This document shows, one piece after another, positions 1 through 7,850 of a stretch of 64,000 nt of DNA (positions are counted from its first letter, which is position 1; every line of letters starts with the position of its first letter). The DNA is from Tsukamurella pulmonis (GTDB lineage Bacteria; Actinomycetota; Actinomycetes; Mycobacteriales; Mycobacteriaceae), in NCBI RefSeq assembly GCF_900103175.1, contig NZ_FNLF01000002.1:3920136-3984135 (forward strand). The letters are read 5' to 3'. The notes under the pieces are model-generated. The model was not told the origin of the DNA and searched no databases. It was given only the letters and a program-made list of their open reading frames with translations. The position numbers and the translations under genes were made by a program.

Positions 1-27
1 CACTCGAGATGAAGGAGAACACCACCC

Positions 28-816
28 ATGACGCGCACATCCCGCCCCGCCCTCGTCGCGGCCTCGACGGCGCTCGCGTTCACGCTCGCCCTCACCGGCT
101 GCTCGGACAAGGGCGGCTCGTCCGCCGCCTCCGACACCACCGCGTCCGCGGTCGCGGCCGACACGGATGCCTCGGCCCTGCTCCGCTCCGCCGCCGAGGC
201 GTCGAAGAAGGTCACCAGCGCCCACTTCGTCGTGGAGGTGGCCGGCACGGTTCCCAACCTCCCCATCACCAAGGTCGACGGTGACCTCCAGGTCAAGCCC
301 GTCACCCGGGCGACCGGTACCGCCACCGTCGACATCGGTGGCACGTCCGAGGGGAAGTTCACCTACACCGACGGCCACATGTACGCCGCGCTGATGGGCG
401 ACAAGTACGTCGACTACGGCGACGGCGCCTCCATCTACGACGTCTCCGCCCTCTTCGACGAGAAGAAGGGCCTCCCGAACATCCTGACCAAGGTCACCGG
501 CGCGAAGGCCGCCGGCAGCGAGACGATCGACGGCCAGGAGACCACGAAGATCACCGGCACCGCGCCCGCCACCGAGATCGCCGCGATCTCCGGCTCGCGC
601 GTCGACCCCGACAAGAGCGTTCCCGTCCCGACCACCGTCTGGGTGCAGTCGTCCGGTGAGCAGCAGGTCGTGCGGATCCAGGTCAAGCCGTCCGACGACG
701 GGACCGTGACCCTCACCTTCTCGAAGTGGGGGCAGAAGGTCACCGTCACCAAGCCGGACGTGACCCCGATCGAGGCCACCGACAAGCCCGAGGCCGGCGA
801 ATCGCTCCCCCGCTGA
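28..816 (+). CDS. LppX/LprAFG-family lipoprotein
   Basis: 262 aa. The N-terminus is a lipoprotein signal peptide: MTRTSR, a hydrophobic run, then the lipobox LTGC, so the mature protein should start at Cys25 and be acylated on the outer face of the membrane. The rest (VTSAHFVVEVAGTVPNLPITKVDGDL..., then the FTYTDGHMYA and GLPNILTK regions) fits the LppX_LprAFG family, whose members carry hydrophobic lipids or lipoglycans towards the cell surface in mycobacteria. A GAAGGAG ribosome site lies 9 bases before the ATG. LprG orthologues are usually paired with a P55-type exporter; none follows here, so the cargo cannot be named. It is followed 43 bases later by another secreted protein. Family assignment is confident, exact orthologue is not. 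Confidence 0.85.
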   Translation: MTRTSRPALVAASTALAFTLALTGCSDKGGSSAASDTTASAVAADTDASALLRSAAEASKKVTSAHFVVEVAGTVPNLPITKVDGDLQVKPVTRATGTATVDIGGTSEGKFTYTDGHMYAALMGDKYVDYGDGASIYDVSALFDEKKGLPNILTKVTGAKAAGSETIDGQETTKITGTAPATEIAAISGSRVDPDKSVPVPTTVWVQSSGEQQVVRIQVKPSDDGTVTLTFSKWGQKVTVTKPDVTPIEATDKPEAGESLPR

Positions 817-859
817 TCCGGCCACTCCCCCAGCACATCCCCCGAAAGGCAGTCCCATC

Positions 860-1243
860 ATGATGACGTTCACCAAGAAGGCGGTCGTCGCCGCCGTCGC
901 CACCGCGAGCGTGGCCGGAGGCATCCAGATCGCCGCGGCGCCCACCGCCGGCGCCGCCGCGTACAACTTCGGCGCCATCGCCGTCGCCAGTAACGGCGCG
1001 ACGGGCCGCTCGTGGGACTACCCGTCCCGCTCCGCCGCCGAGCGCGCCGCGCTCAACTCCTGCGGCTGGGGCAGCTGCCGCGTGCTCGCCTCGTTCGCGA
1101 ACGGCTGCGGCGCCGTGGCCGAGACCCGTACCAGCTTCCAGGGCGGCACCGGCCGCTCGCTCTACGCCGCGCAGCGCAGCGCCACCTCCCTCGCCGGCGG
1201 CGGGTTCATCAAGGTCTGGGTGTGCACGTCGGGTCACCTGTGA
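860..1243 (+). CDS. Secreted DUF4189-family small protein
   Basis: 127 aa with a cleavable signal peptide (MMTFTKKAVVAAVATASVAGG, cleavage near AGA-AAY). The mature part has the DUF4189 look: YNFGAIAVASNGATGRSWDYPSRSAAERAALNSCGW, then SCRVLASFANGCGAVA and a terminal VCTSGHL, with paired cysteines likely to form disulfides outside the cell. An adjacent second ATG (863) is an alternative start. Preceding sequence contains CGAAAGGCAG as a modest ribosome site. The biochemical function of the family is unknown. It probably shares a transcript with the lipoprotein in front, as both have the same direction and a 43-base gap, and a strong hairpin follows its stop. Confidence 0.75.
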   Translation: MMTFTKKAVVAAVATASVAGGIQIAAAPTAGAAAYNFGAIAVASNGATGRSWDYPSRSAAERAALNSCGWGSCRVLASFANGCGAVAETRTSFQGGTGRSLYAAQRSATSLAGGGFIKVWVCTSGHL

Positions 1244-1249
1244 CGGCGG

Positions 1250-1282
1250 CGTCCGCAGTCGGCACGGAGCCGACTGCGGACG
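1250..1282. terminator. Bidirectional hairpin terminator
   Basis: Perfect inverted repeat: arms CGTCCGCAGTCGGC (1250-1263) and GCCGACTGCGGACG (1269-1282), loop ACGGA. It sits between two convergent genes, 7 bases after the stop at 1243 and 9 bases after the stop at 1292 on the other strand, so it can serve both. No T-tract follows, as is common in this group. Confidence 0.75.
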
Positions 1283-1291
1283 ACGGGGCGG

Positions 1292-2344
1292 TCACGCCCT
1301 CGGCCACACCGCGATCAGTGAGCGATCATCGTCGAAGGTCTCGCGGGAGAAGTCGAGCATGTGGGCGAATTCGGTCGGCGACGGCGCCGCCGGTGTGAGG
1401 ACCGACCGCAGCAGTTCGCCCACGCCGCCCTGTCCGCCGCCGAGCGGATCGCCGATGCCGTCGGACCCCAGGAGCAGCACCTCGCCGGGAAGCACCGTCT
1501 CCGTCACGGATTCGATGATCGCAGGCACGCGCGGCAGGCCGGCGACCGCCGAGGAGGCGATGCCCCCGGCACCGTCGGACTTGCCGCCGAGGACGGGCAG
1601 GAAGTCCCCGTTCCGCAGCACCCAGGCGGTCGAATCACCGACACCGATCGCCTCCACGGCGAGCGACCCGTCCGGGCCGGGGTCGACGATGGCGGCGATC
1701 AGCGTCGTCGCGAAGTTCTGCTCGACCTGCTGAGGATCGATCTCGTCGAGGCCCAGCACCCCGCGTCCGCGCTCGGCCATCTGCCAGCTGATCGCACGCA
1801 CCAGTTCGTCCCACGCCACCGGCGCGCCCACCTCGGGAGCCTCCGCCATCAACCACTGCACAGCCACGGTGACGGCGGTGTTGGCCCCGACGTGCGAGTG
1901 CACGGCGGCCGAGACCCCATCCGCGACGACGCCGATCACGCGACCCGACGGTGCCGTGTGCACCGCGATCTCGTCCTGGCGCGGCGCACCGTCGTAGCGG
2001 TGCAGGTGACCGCGCAGCGAGGCGGCGCGGACGGTGACGGCGCGGGTGCTCCACCCGTCGACCACCGTGTCCGGGCGGAAGGGAACCGAGCGGTACCGCT
2101 CCGCCGTCGGACGGGGTTCGACCTGCGGCCCGGGATCGCCCACCACGACCTGTTCGATGTCGACGGTGCCCGACACCGGTGTCGCCTCCGGAATCGGTGG
2201 CGGCTCCACGAACGTCGTCACCCCCGGCAACGGGCCGGCCTCCTCCCACGGCGGCTCGGCCCGATGGATCTCCCCGGTGATCGCCGTCGCGATCTCCGCG
2301 GACATCGCGTCCTCGCGGCGCTCACCGAACCAACGGCGCACCAT
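1292..2344 (-). CDS. PP2C-type protein phosphatase of a vWA-kinase triad
   Basis: 350 aa. The PP2C fold is visible in the C-terminal two thirds: QDEIAVHT, GRVIGVVADGVSAAVHSHVGA (metal-binding Asp in ADGV), an AIGVGDSTAWVLRNG strand, GSDGIGDPLGG and a closing DDDRSLIAVW. The first roughly 110 residues are proline-rich and not recognised. Start ATG 2344 is preferred because GGGAGA lies 7 bases upstream; a GTG at 2362 is possible. It starts 20 bases after the vWA gene stops, so the two form one operon opposite the kinase gene. This makes a phosphatase-vWA-kinase set like E. coli yegK-yegL-yegI and the 'TerY-P triad' described by comparative genomics. The expected role is dephosphorylation of the partner kinase's targets; that is inference. 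Confidence 0.8.
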   Translation of the reverse strand: MVRRWFGERREDAMSAEIATAITGEIHRAEPPWEEAGPLPGVTTFVEPPPIPEATPVSGTVDIEQVVVGDPGPQVEPRPTAERYRSVPFRPDTVVDGWSTRAVTVRAASLRGHLHRYDGAPRQDEIAVHTAPSGRVIGVVADGVSAAVHSHVGANTAVTVAVQWLMAEAPEVGAPVAWDELVRAISWQMAERGRGVLGLDEIDPQQVEQNFATTLIAAIVDPGPDGSLAVEAIGVGDSTAWVLRNGDFLPVLGGKSDGAGGIASSAVAGLPRVPAIIESVTETVLPGEVLLLGSDGIGDPLGGGQGGVGELLRSVLTPAAPSPTEFAHMLDFSRETFDDDRSLIAVWPRA

Positions 2345-2364
2345 TCCTCCGTCTCCCGCCACGA

Positions 2365-3033
2365 TCAGACGTAGTCGACGGCGAGGCTGAAGCCCTCCGG
2401 CCGCTCGAGTTGGAGCTCACCGGCCCCACCCGCGAGCGCGTTCCCCGAAGCGATCACGGATTGCGTCAACTGCGTCATGAACTCGCTGATCGCCGCGCCG
2501 GTGTCGACTCCCTGCGAACGGATGAACGCGAAGTGCGGCTGGGTGGCGACTTCCACGATGGTCGCTGCATCGGCCTCGCCGATCCCGAAGGCCAACACGT
2601 TCGGCGCAGCCGGCTGCGCCAGCATGTACGTCCGCGCGGCGCGCCAGTCCTCATGCGGATTGGGGACACCGTCGGTCAGGAAGAAGACCGCGGGCCGGTG
2701 CACCTGATACCCCTCCGACTTCAGCCGCGGCACATCGATCGAGATGCGGTAGCCGATCTGGTCGAAGGCCGACTGGTACGACGTGAGACCGCGCGGCTGG
2801 AACATCGGCATCTGCGGGAGTGTGCGCAGATCCGCGGGTTCGAGGTAGGTCACCGCATCGTCGGCGAAGCCGATGACCGAGAACCGGATCTTGGCCGCCG
2901 CGAAGGACTCGACCTGCATCGCGTCCTGCAGCGAGACGAGGCCCTCGTTGAGCTCGTGGATGTGCGGAGCCATCGATCCCGACTCGTCCGCTACGAAGTA
3001 CATCGGGAGCAGCGCGCCCCTCGGTTCCATCAT
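2365..3033 (-). CDS. TerY/YegL-like vWA domain protein
   Basis: 222 aa, essentially one von Willebrand A domain. The metal-ion-dependent adhesion site is intact: DESGSM (residues 15-20), the Thr in GLTSY and the Asp in FFLTDGVPN. The DESGSM form and size fit TerY/YegL proteins, cytosolic vWA proteins found with PP2C phosphatases and kinases; there is no signal peptide. Start is ATG 3033 (next codon also ATG), with GGAGGGGG at 3043-3050; the longer open frame upstream lacks a ribosome site. It is first in the operon with the phosphatase and shares a 139-base divergent promoter region with the kinase. Likely a scaffold or metal-responsive adaptor of the triad; this role is inferred from the family. 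Confidence 0.8.
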   Translation of the reverse strand: MMEPRGALLPMYFVADESGSMAPHIHELNEGLVSLQDAMQVESFAAAKIRFSVIGFADDAVTYLEPADLRTLPQMPMFQPRGLTSYQSAFDQIGYRISIDVPRLKSEGYQVHRPAVFFLTDGVPNPHEDWRAARTYMLAQPAAPNVLAFGIGEADAATIVEVATQPHFAFIRSQGVDTGAAISEFMTQLTQSVIASGNALAGGAGELQLERPEGFSLAVDYV

Positions 3034-3112
3034 TGATCTGTTCCCCCTCCAGTGACAGATGTGTGGACGCGCCCCAATGCGTCCGTTCGCGCGGACCCCG
3101 CCCGCGCCTGTC

Positions 3113-3172
3113 GTATTGTGACACCGCAAACGTGCTCAGGGGCGTCCGTCGGGGGAAACGGAGAAAATCGGC
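3113..3172 (+). promoter_or_regulatory. Promoter and ribosome site of the triad kinase
   Basis: A -10-like TATTGT lies at 3114-3119, which would start a transcript near 3126. The ribosome site CGGAGA precedes the ATG at 3173 by 8 bases. The whole 3034-3172 gap must also carry the promoter of the opposite vWA-phosphatase operon, which I cannot place with confidence. Confidence 0.35.
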
Positions 3173-4675
3173 ATGAGCGATCCGCGGACCAGCGCTCCCG
3201 TGCTCGAGCGCTCCCGTCTCGGCGACCTCACGCGCATCGCGGGAGGCGGCCAGGGCGTGACCTACAACGCCCCGGGGGTGCAATTGGGGTTCGCCGATGC
3301 CGCCGTCTACAAGGAGTACCGGGCGGACGTCCTCCCGCACGTGAACGTGCGGCACCTGGCCGCGATGCCTGAGCTGCTCCTCCACCGTTCCGGTGCCGTC
3401 TCCCTGCGACTGGTCACGATCTGCGCCTGGCCGTGCGCCACAGTGCGTGACGGTGCCGCCACCGTCGGTTTCGTCATGCCCCGCATTCCCGAACGCTTCT
3501 TCGTGGACATGACCACGGTGCGCGGCGTGCAGCGCAAGGCCGCGGAATTCCAGCATCTGTTGAACTCGCCGGAGTACTTGGCGCAGCGCGGAATCGCGAT
3601 CACCTCCGGTGATCGGTATCGCCTGGTCGGTGCGCTCGCCACCGCTCTCGACTTCCTGCACTCACTGGGGATCGTGGTGGGCGACATGTCCCCGAAGAAC
3701 ATGATGTTCGCGCTGCGCCCCGACGCCGCCGTGTACTTCATCGACGCCGACGCGATGCGGGTGAGCGGCGACAGCGTCGCCCGTCAGGTGGAGAGCCCCG
3801 GATGGGAGGTGCCGTCGGGTGAGGAGGCCGCCACGCAGTACAGCGACCGGTACAAGCTCGGGCTCATGGCACTGCGACTCCTCGCCGGGGATCAGGACCT
3901 GAAGGATCCGCGTCGGCTCCCACCCGGAACCGCGCCCGAGATCGTCGGACTCATCACGCGATCACTTTCGGGCGATCCCGCCTCCCGGCCGGCTCCGTCG
4001 GAGTGGGCCCCGAAGTCGGTGAGCGCCGCCGCCGTTGCCGATCGCACGCCGCCGCCAGGCCTCGCGAAGGCCCCTTCCCCTGCAGTCGTCGCTCAGCCGG
4101 TGCCCTCGCACCCCGTCCGCCGGAATCTCCCTCCGACGGTGCCGGTTCCGAACGGCGTTCCGGTCCGACCATCGACGCCCGCACCGCCGGTGCAGTGGCC
4201 GGGTGCGCCGGCCACATTCGCCGGTCCGCCGCAGCTCGCCCGGCCCGTACGCCCTGATCCGGTCAAGGTCCCCATGGGCGGGGGCACGAAAGCGGTGGGA
4301 GTGATCGTCGCTGCGGTACTGGTCCTGGCCGTGGTATCCGCGTACGTCTGGGACCAGAAAATCTCGACGAGGTCCTCCGGTTACACGTCTCCGCCGGAAA
4401 CGACCGCTGTCGTTCGAACACCCACGACCATGCCCGCGGGCACAACACAGTGCTCAGGTTCTCAGGCGTACACCGATCAGGTGGACACGTGCCGTCTGGC
4501 ACTGAAAGTGGCTCTGGTGCTGTACAAGAACGAGCTTCCGAAGACGTACCGGAACATCATCGACAACGACACCAGTAAGATCTACGACTTCGATTGTCGT
4601 TATACCAGCGACAGATCGACCCAAGTGCGTTGCCTGTCGTCGGAATCGCCGTACCCCGTCGTGTACTTCCCGTAG
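3173..4675 (+). CDS. Transmembrane protein kinase of the PP2C-vWA-kinase triad
   Basis: 500 aa. N-terminal kinase domain: glycine loop GGGQGVTY (24-31), beta-3 Lys47 in VYKEY, catalytic loop VVGDMSPKNMMF where HRD is replaced by G-D but Asp171 and Asn176 remain, and Asp191 in YFIDADAM in place of DFG. The needed residues are kept, so activity is plausible. This divergent form resembles YegI-like kinases rather than Pkn kinases. Residues about 280-370 are a proline-rich linker, about 376-394 a single membrane span (GVIVAAVLVLAVV), and the last 100 residues an outside domain with four cysteines (near 428, 441, 476, 488). A receptor architecture fused to a triad kinase is unusual. Divergent from vWA and PP2C genes; a 53-aa gene follows 15 bases later. 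Confidence 0.8.
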   Translation: MSDPRTSAPVLERSRLGDLTRIAGGGQGVTYNAPGVQLGFADAAVYKEYRADVLPHVNVRHLAAMPELLLHRSGAVSLRLVTICAWPCATVRDGAATVGFVMPRIPERFFVDMTTVRGVQRKAAEFQHLLNSPEYLAQRGIAITSGDRYRLVGALATALDFLHSLGIVVGDMSPKNMMFALRPDAAVYFIDADAMRVSGDSVARQVESPGWEVPSGEEAATQYSDRYKLGLMALRLLAGDQDLKDPRRLPPGTAPEIVGLITRSLSGDPASRPAPSEWAPKSVSAAAVADRTPPPGLAKAPSPAVVAQPVPSHPVRRNLPPTVPVPNGVPVRPSTPAPPVQWPGAPATFAGPPQLARPVRPDPVKVPMGGGTKAVGVIVAAVLVLAVVSAYVWDQKISTRSSGYTSPPETTAVVRTPTTMPAGTTQCSGSQAYTDQVDTCRLALKVALVLYKNELPKTYRNIIDNDTSKIYDFDCRYTSDRSTQVRCLSSESPYPVVYFP

Positions 4676-4690
4676 GTGAAGGAGCTCTTC

Positions 4691-4852
4691 GTGAATCCCT
4701 CTGAGTCACTGTTCGATCCGTACACAGAGACAGCGGAACGGCCCGTCGTCGATCGCGGCGCCGTCGAGCGGCCGGCTATCGGCGCCGATCCGGTCTCCGC
4801 CGAGCAGCCCCGTCCACAGCTACCGCTCAAGCCCTACATCCCCACGTACTGA
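4691..4852 (+). CDS. Small 53-aa acidic/proline-rich protein downstream of triad kinase
   Basis: Starts with GTG (VNPSESLFDPYTETAERP...) and ends ...LPLKPYIPTY. An AAGGAG ribosome site (4679-4684) lies 6 bases before the start, the best site in the neighbourhood, and the gene begins 15 bases after the kinase stop, so it is very likely translated from the kinase mRNA. It has no signal peptide, no membrane span and no recognised domain; it is rich in Pro and acidic residues with three Tyr near the C-terminus, and several Ser/Thr that could be phosphorylated. I do not recognise it. As the last gene of a kinase operon it could be a substrate or adaptor; that is speculation. Confidence 0.6.
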   Translation: MNPSESLFDPYTETAERPVVDRGAVERPAIGADPVSAEQPRPQLPLKPYIPTY

Positions 4853-4885
4853 AGCCGCCCGGCCCACTCCGGCGTCCTGCGGCGG

Positions 4886-4891
4886 TACCCT
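4886..4891 (+). promoter_or_regulatory. -10 box of a probably leaderless promoter (xylanase gene)
   Basis: TACCCT ends 7 bases before the ATG at 4899, so transcription would begin at or next to the start codon. No ribosome site at a normal distance. Confidence 0.45.
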
Positions 4892-4898
4892 CGGCGAG

Positions 4899-6050
4899 AT
4901 GAGACTGATTCGGCGGTCCACGATTCCGGTGCTCACCGGGGCATTCCTCGCCGCGTGCGGCACCCCGCTCAGCTCGCCGAACGCGCCGTTCACCCCAGCC
5001 GAGTCCTGTCCCCTGCCCTCACCGCCACTGCGCGAGCTGGTGGCGGGTCACGAGAAGACGATCGGCACGGCGTACCGATCGACGTTCGCCGCGAACGATC
5101 CCTGCTACGAGGAGATCGCCGGCCGGGAGTTCGGTTCGTTGACCACCGAGATCGGCACCATGACCAACACGGTCGCGCCGGAACCGGGCCGGTTCGACTT
5201 CCGTGAGGCGGACGCCGTCGCCGATCTCGCACAGCGGCGGGGTCAGGACTTCCAGATCCATTCGCTGATCTGGGATCCTCTCGACCAGCAGGGGTGGGGC
5301 ATCGTCCCCGCGTACGTGCAGAAGCTCTCCGATCCGGAGCGGCACCGGTTCATGACCGACCTGGTCACGAAGGTCGTGGAGCGATACGCGGGCCGGGCCG
5401 CCGCGGTGACGGTGGTCAACGAGCCGTTCGATCAGCGCGGTGTGCTGCAGCGCAACGCATGGTGGCGCACCACATCCGGCGATCAATACATCGCCGACGC
5501 CTTCCGCGCCGCCCGTCGGGCCGCACCGTCGATGAAGCTGTACCTCAACGAGCACAGCGCCGAGACCGTGAGCGACAAGTCGACCGCACTGTACGAGCTG
5601 GCGAAACGGCTGCGCGCCGAGACCGTGGAGGTCACAGTCGACGGCCGGACCGAGCGGCGGCCGCTCCTCGACGGCGTGGGGTTCCAGGCCCACATGCTCG
5701 GCGGCGCCGACCAGCAGCCGAGCACCGAGGACATGCGGAAGAACCTGCGGCGCTTCACCGACCTCGGTCTCGATATCCGATTCACCGAGCTCGACGTGCG
5801 CATCCCCACGGACAAGGGCACGGCGACGCAGTCCGACCTGCAGCGGCAGGCGCAGGTGTATTCGACGATGGCCGGGCTGTGCCTGGAGTCGAGTCGTTGC
5901 ACCGGGATGACGGTGTGGGGCTTCACCGATCGTCGATCCTGGATCACCGACTACCCGGAGACCTTCTCCGGCTACGGCAGCGCCAACCTCCTCGACTCGT
6001 CGTACGCACCCAAGCCTGCGTGGGAGGCGCTGCGCGCCGCGTTCCGCTGA
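4899..6050 (+). CDS. GH10 endo-1,4-beta-xylanase-like lipoprotein
   Basis: 383 aa. Signal peptide ends in the lipobox LAAC (Cys20), so the enzyme should be tethered to the outer membrane leaflet. The rest is a glycoside hydrolase family 10 barrel: GTAYRSTFAANDPCYEEIAGREFGSLTTEIGTMTNTVAPEPGRF.. at the N-side, IHSLIWD, the acid/base Glu in TVVNEPFD, GVGFQAHM, and the nucleophile Glu in IRFTELDVR, then TVWGFTDRRSWI. Both catalytic glutamates are present, so a retaining xylanase or related activity is plausible, but the substrate is unproven in an organism not known for xylan use. It sits between two receptor-type kinase genes. Starts with a probable leaderless mRNA (-10 at 4886). Confidence 0.85.
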   Translation: MRLIRRSTIPVLTGAFLAACGTPLSSPNAPFTPAESCPLPSPPLRELVAGHEKTIGTAYRSTFAANDPCYEEIAGREFGSLTTEIGTMTNTVAPEPGRFDFREADAVADLAQRRGQDFQIHSLIWDPLDQQGWGIVPAYVQKLSDPERHRFMTDLVTKVVERYAGRAAAVTVVNEPFDQRGVLQRNAWWRTTSGDQYIADAFRAARRAAPSMKLYLNEHSAETVSDKSTALYELAKRLRAETVEVTVDGRTERRPLLDGVGFQAHMLGGADQQPSTEDMRKNLRRFTDLGLDIRFTELDVRIPTDKGTATQSDLQRQAQVYSTMAGLCLESSRCTGMTVWGFTDRRSWITDYPETFSGYGSANLLDSSYAPKPAWEALRAAFR

Positions 6051-6083
6051 CGCTCCTCAGCTCGACGGGCCCGACCGAACTCA

Positions 6084-7733
6084 TCACAGGGTTCGGGCGA
6101 GATTGACCGACTTCGCGGTCAAGCGCGCTGGAACATTCGATTGATCGACCTGATCGAGACACCGGGTCACCGAGACGATCGAATTGCGCACCCGGGATTC
6201 ACTGGACGTGCAGAAGTAGCCGACATCTTGGTAGATCAACGTGCTCCACAGCTGCCAATCCGACGGTGTTCCCGTCACTGCGGTCACGAGTCGCATGACG
6301 CTGCCCGTCGGCGAAGTGATCTGGATCGGTGACTTCGTGCAGTTCGTGAAATCTCGCACCAACCGCGCGAAGACAGTTTCGGCATCGCTCACCGTCCGAT
6401 ACACGACCGCACCGGTCGAGACGGACATGCCGAATGTCAGGCGACCATTCGGCGTCGGGTGGCGGTATCGGGCGGTGGCCCGCGACACCTCGGTGGGAGA
6501 CGACGATCCGCTTGCCACCCAGGTGCACTCCGCCGGACTCACAGTGCCGCCCTGCTCCTCCACCGAATCGGTCCGATCAATCGTCCAGAAACCGGGGTCG
6601 TTCGAGGTGAGGTCCCGCACGTCCTGGTCCGAGGGGAGGAGTTGCGCCGCCGACACTGCGAGAACGGGCTCTGATGCAGGCGTGGACGTCGGCGCTGACG
6701 GCGAGGCTGGAACCGCCTGGCCGGCGATGGTAGCTGCGGGACCGGCACGAAACGCCACTGCGCCGGCGCCCACAACGATCATCAACACCAGCGCCGCCAC
6801 GAGGCCTGGTAGTACGCGCCTGGGTGCGCGCCGCGTCGAAGTCGAGGGCGCGCGATCCGAGATGCCCACGACGCCGAGTTGGGGGGCCGTTGGTGCGAAA
6901 CCTGAAGTGTCGGACCAGGCGGTGCGAAGGTCCTGCACGAACGACTCACAACTCGGGTAGCGGTCCGACGGCCGTTTCGCCAGCGCACGTGCGAATACGG
7001 GGTCGAGTCGCGATCCGCCGGGACTCAGACTCGGGACCGAGCGAGTGAGGTGCCCCGACACGATCTCGGATGCGGTACCGGAGAACGGCACCGCACCAGT
7101 GATCATCTGGTACGCCGTACATGCGAGTGAGTACTGGTCCGAACGGCTGTCCAGGTTCGAGCCACTGATCGCCTCGGGCGACATGAACTGCATCGTTCCC
7201 ACCGTTGACCCCGCCGCCGACAGCGACGTCGATTCACCGACGGACTTCGCGATCCCGAAATCGGCGAGCTTGACCTCCGAGATGCGGCCGAACTCACCGA
7301 ATGCGATGAGAATGTTCGCGGGTTTGACGTCGCGATGAGTCAGGCTCCTGGACCGCCAGGCGTAGTCCAGCGCGGACGCCACCGACTGTACGACGTCCAA
7401 TGCCAGCGGCACCGGCATGGGCCCCGAGGAGCGGATCAAGTGCGCGACATCGGTGCCGTCTACGTACTCCATCGTCAGCCAGAGCCGGCCGTCGACCTCA
7501 CCCCGGTCATAGATCTGAATGATGTTCGGATGCTTGAGACCCGCGAGGACTTCCGACTCACGGATGAATCGCGCCTTGAAGTCACCGATGCCACTCACGT
7601 CCGAGTCGAGGAGCTTCAACGCGTCACGCCGGGGCAGGCGAGGGTGCTCAACCAGATACACCTCCCCCATGCCCCCGCTCCCGATCTCACGTACCACCAG
7701 GTAGCCGGCTATTCGCCGCTCGTCATCCCCCAT
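6084..7733 (-). CDS. PknH-like receptor Ser/Thr protein kinase
   Basis: 549 aa. Classical Hanks kinase: GSGGMGEVY loop (18-26), Lys40, THRDVKPANIL (Asp135), ADFG (158-160), APE-like SPEAIS. One membrane span (about 307-331, VLPGLVAALVLMIVVGAG). The outside C-terminal domain starts near SAAQLLPSDQDVRDLTSNDPGFW and matches the PknH C-terminal sensor family, with four cysteines (PAECTWV, FTNCTK, YFCTS, VTRCLD) that in PknH form two disulfides. So it is a complete sensor kinase; ligand unknown. Convergent with the xylanase gene. Promoter: TAGGAA at 7740-7745 ends 6 bases before the ATG, fitting a leaderless mRNA. Confidence 0.92.
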   Translation of the reverse strand: MGDDERRIAGYLVVREIGSGGMGEVYLVEHPRLPRRDALKLLDSDVSGIGDFKARFIRESEVLAGLKHPNIIQIYDRGEVDGRLWLTMEYVDGTDVAHLIRSSGPMPVPLALDVVQSVASALDYAWRSRSLTHRDVKPANILIAFGEFGRISEVKLADFGIAKSVGESTSLSAAGSTVGTMQFMSPEAISGSNLDSRSDQYSLACTAYQMITGAVPFSGTASEIVSGHLTRSVPSLSPGGSRLDPVFARALAKRPSDRYPSCESFVQDLRTAWSDTSGFAPTAPQLGVVGISDRAPSTSTRRAPRRVLPGLVAALVLMIVVGAGAVAFRAGPAATIAGQAVPASPSAPTSTPASEPVLAVSAAQLLPSDQDVRDLTSNDPGFWTIDRTDSVEEQGGTVSPAECTWVASGSSSPTEVSRATARYRHPTPNGRLTFGMSVSTGAVVYRTVSDAETVFARLVRDFTNCTKSPIQITSPTGSVMRLVTAVTGTPSDWQLWSTLIYQDVGYFCTSSESRVRNSIVSVTRCLDQVDQSNVPARLTAKSVNLARTL

Positions 7734-7850
7734 GCCTTTTTCCTACCATGGCGTCGCTCGTATCCCTGCCCAGACGGGTGGCTCGACCACCGGGTACGCC
7801 GGGGTCGCCCCTCCCGGACGAACCGCTCGCACGTTGGTCTGCTCAGCTCA

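Noticed and set aside
1292-4675. Complete tellurite-resistance (Ter) system
   Set aside because: No TerD/TerC/TerB proteins in the window; only the vWA-phosphatase-kinase subset is present.
3173-4675. Triad kinase as a pseudokinase because HRD is absent
   Set aside because: The catalytic Asp, the Asn of the loop, the metal Asp (DAD) and beta-3 Lys are all kept.
6051-6083. Terminator between xylanase and PknH-like genes
   Set aside because: Only a 6-base stem (CCGAAC/GTTCGG) that reaches into the end of the kinase gene; too weak to call.
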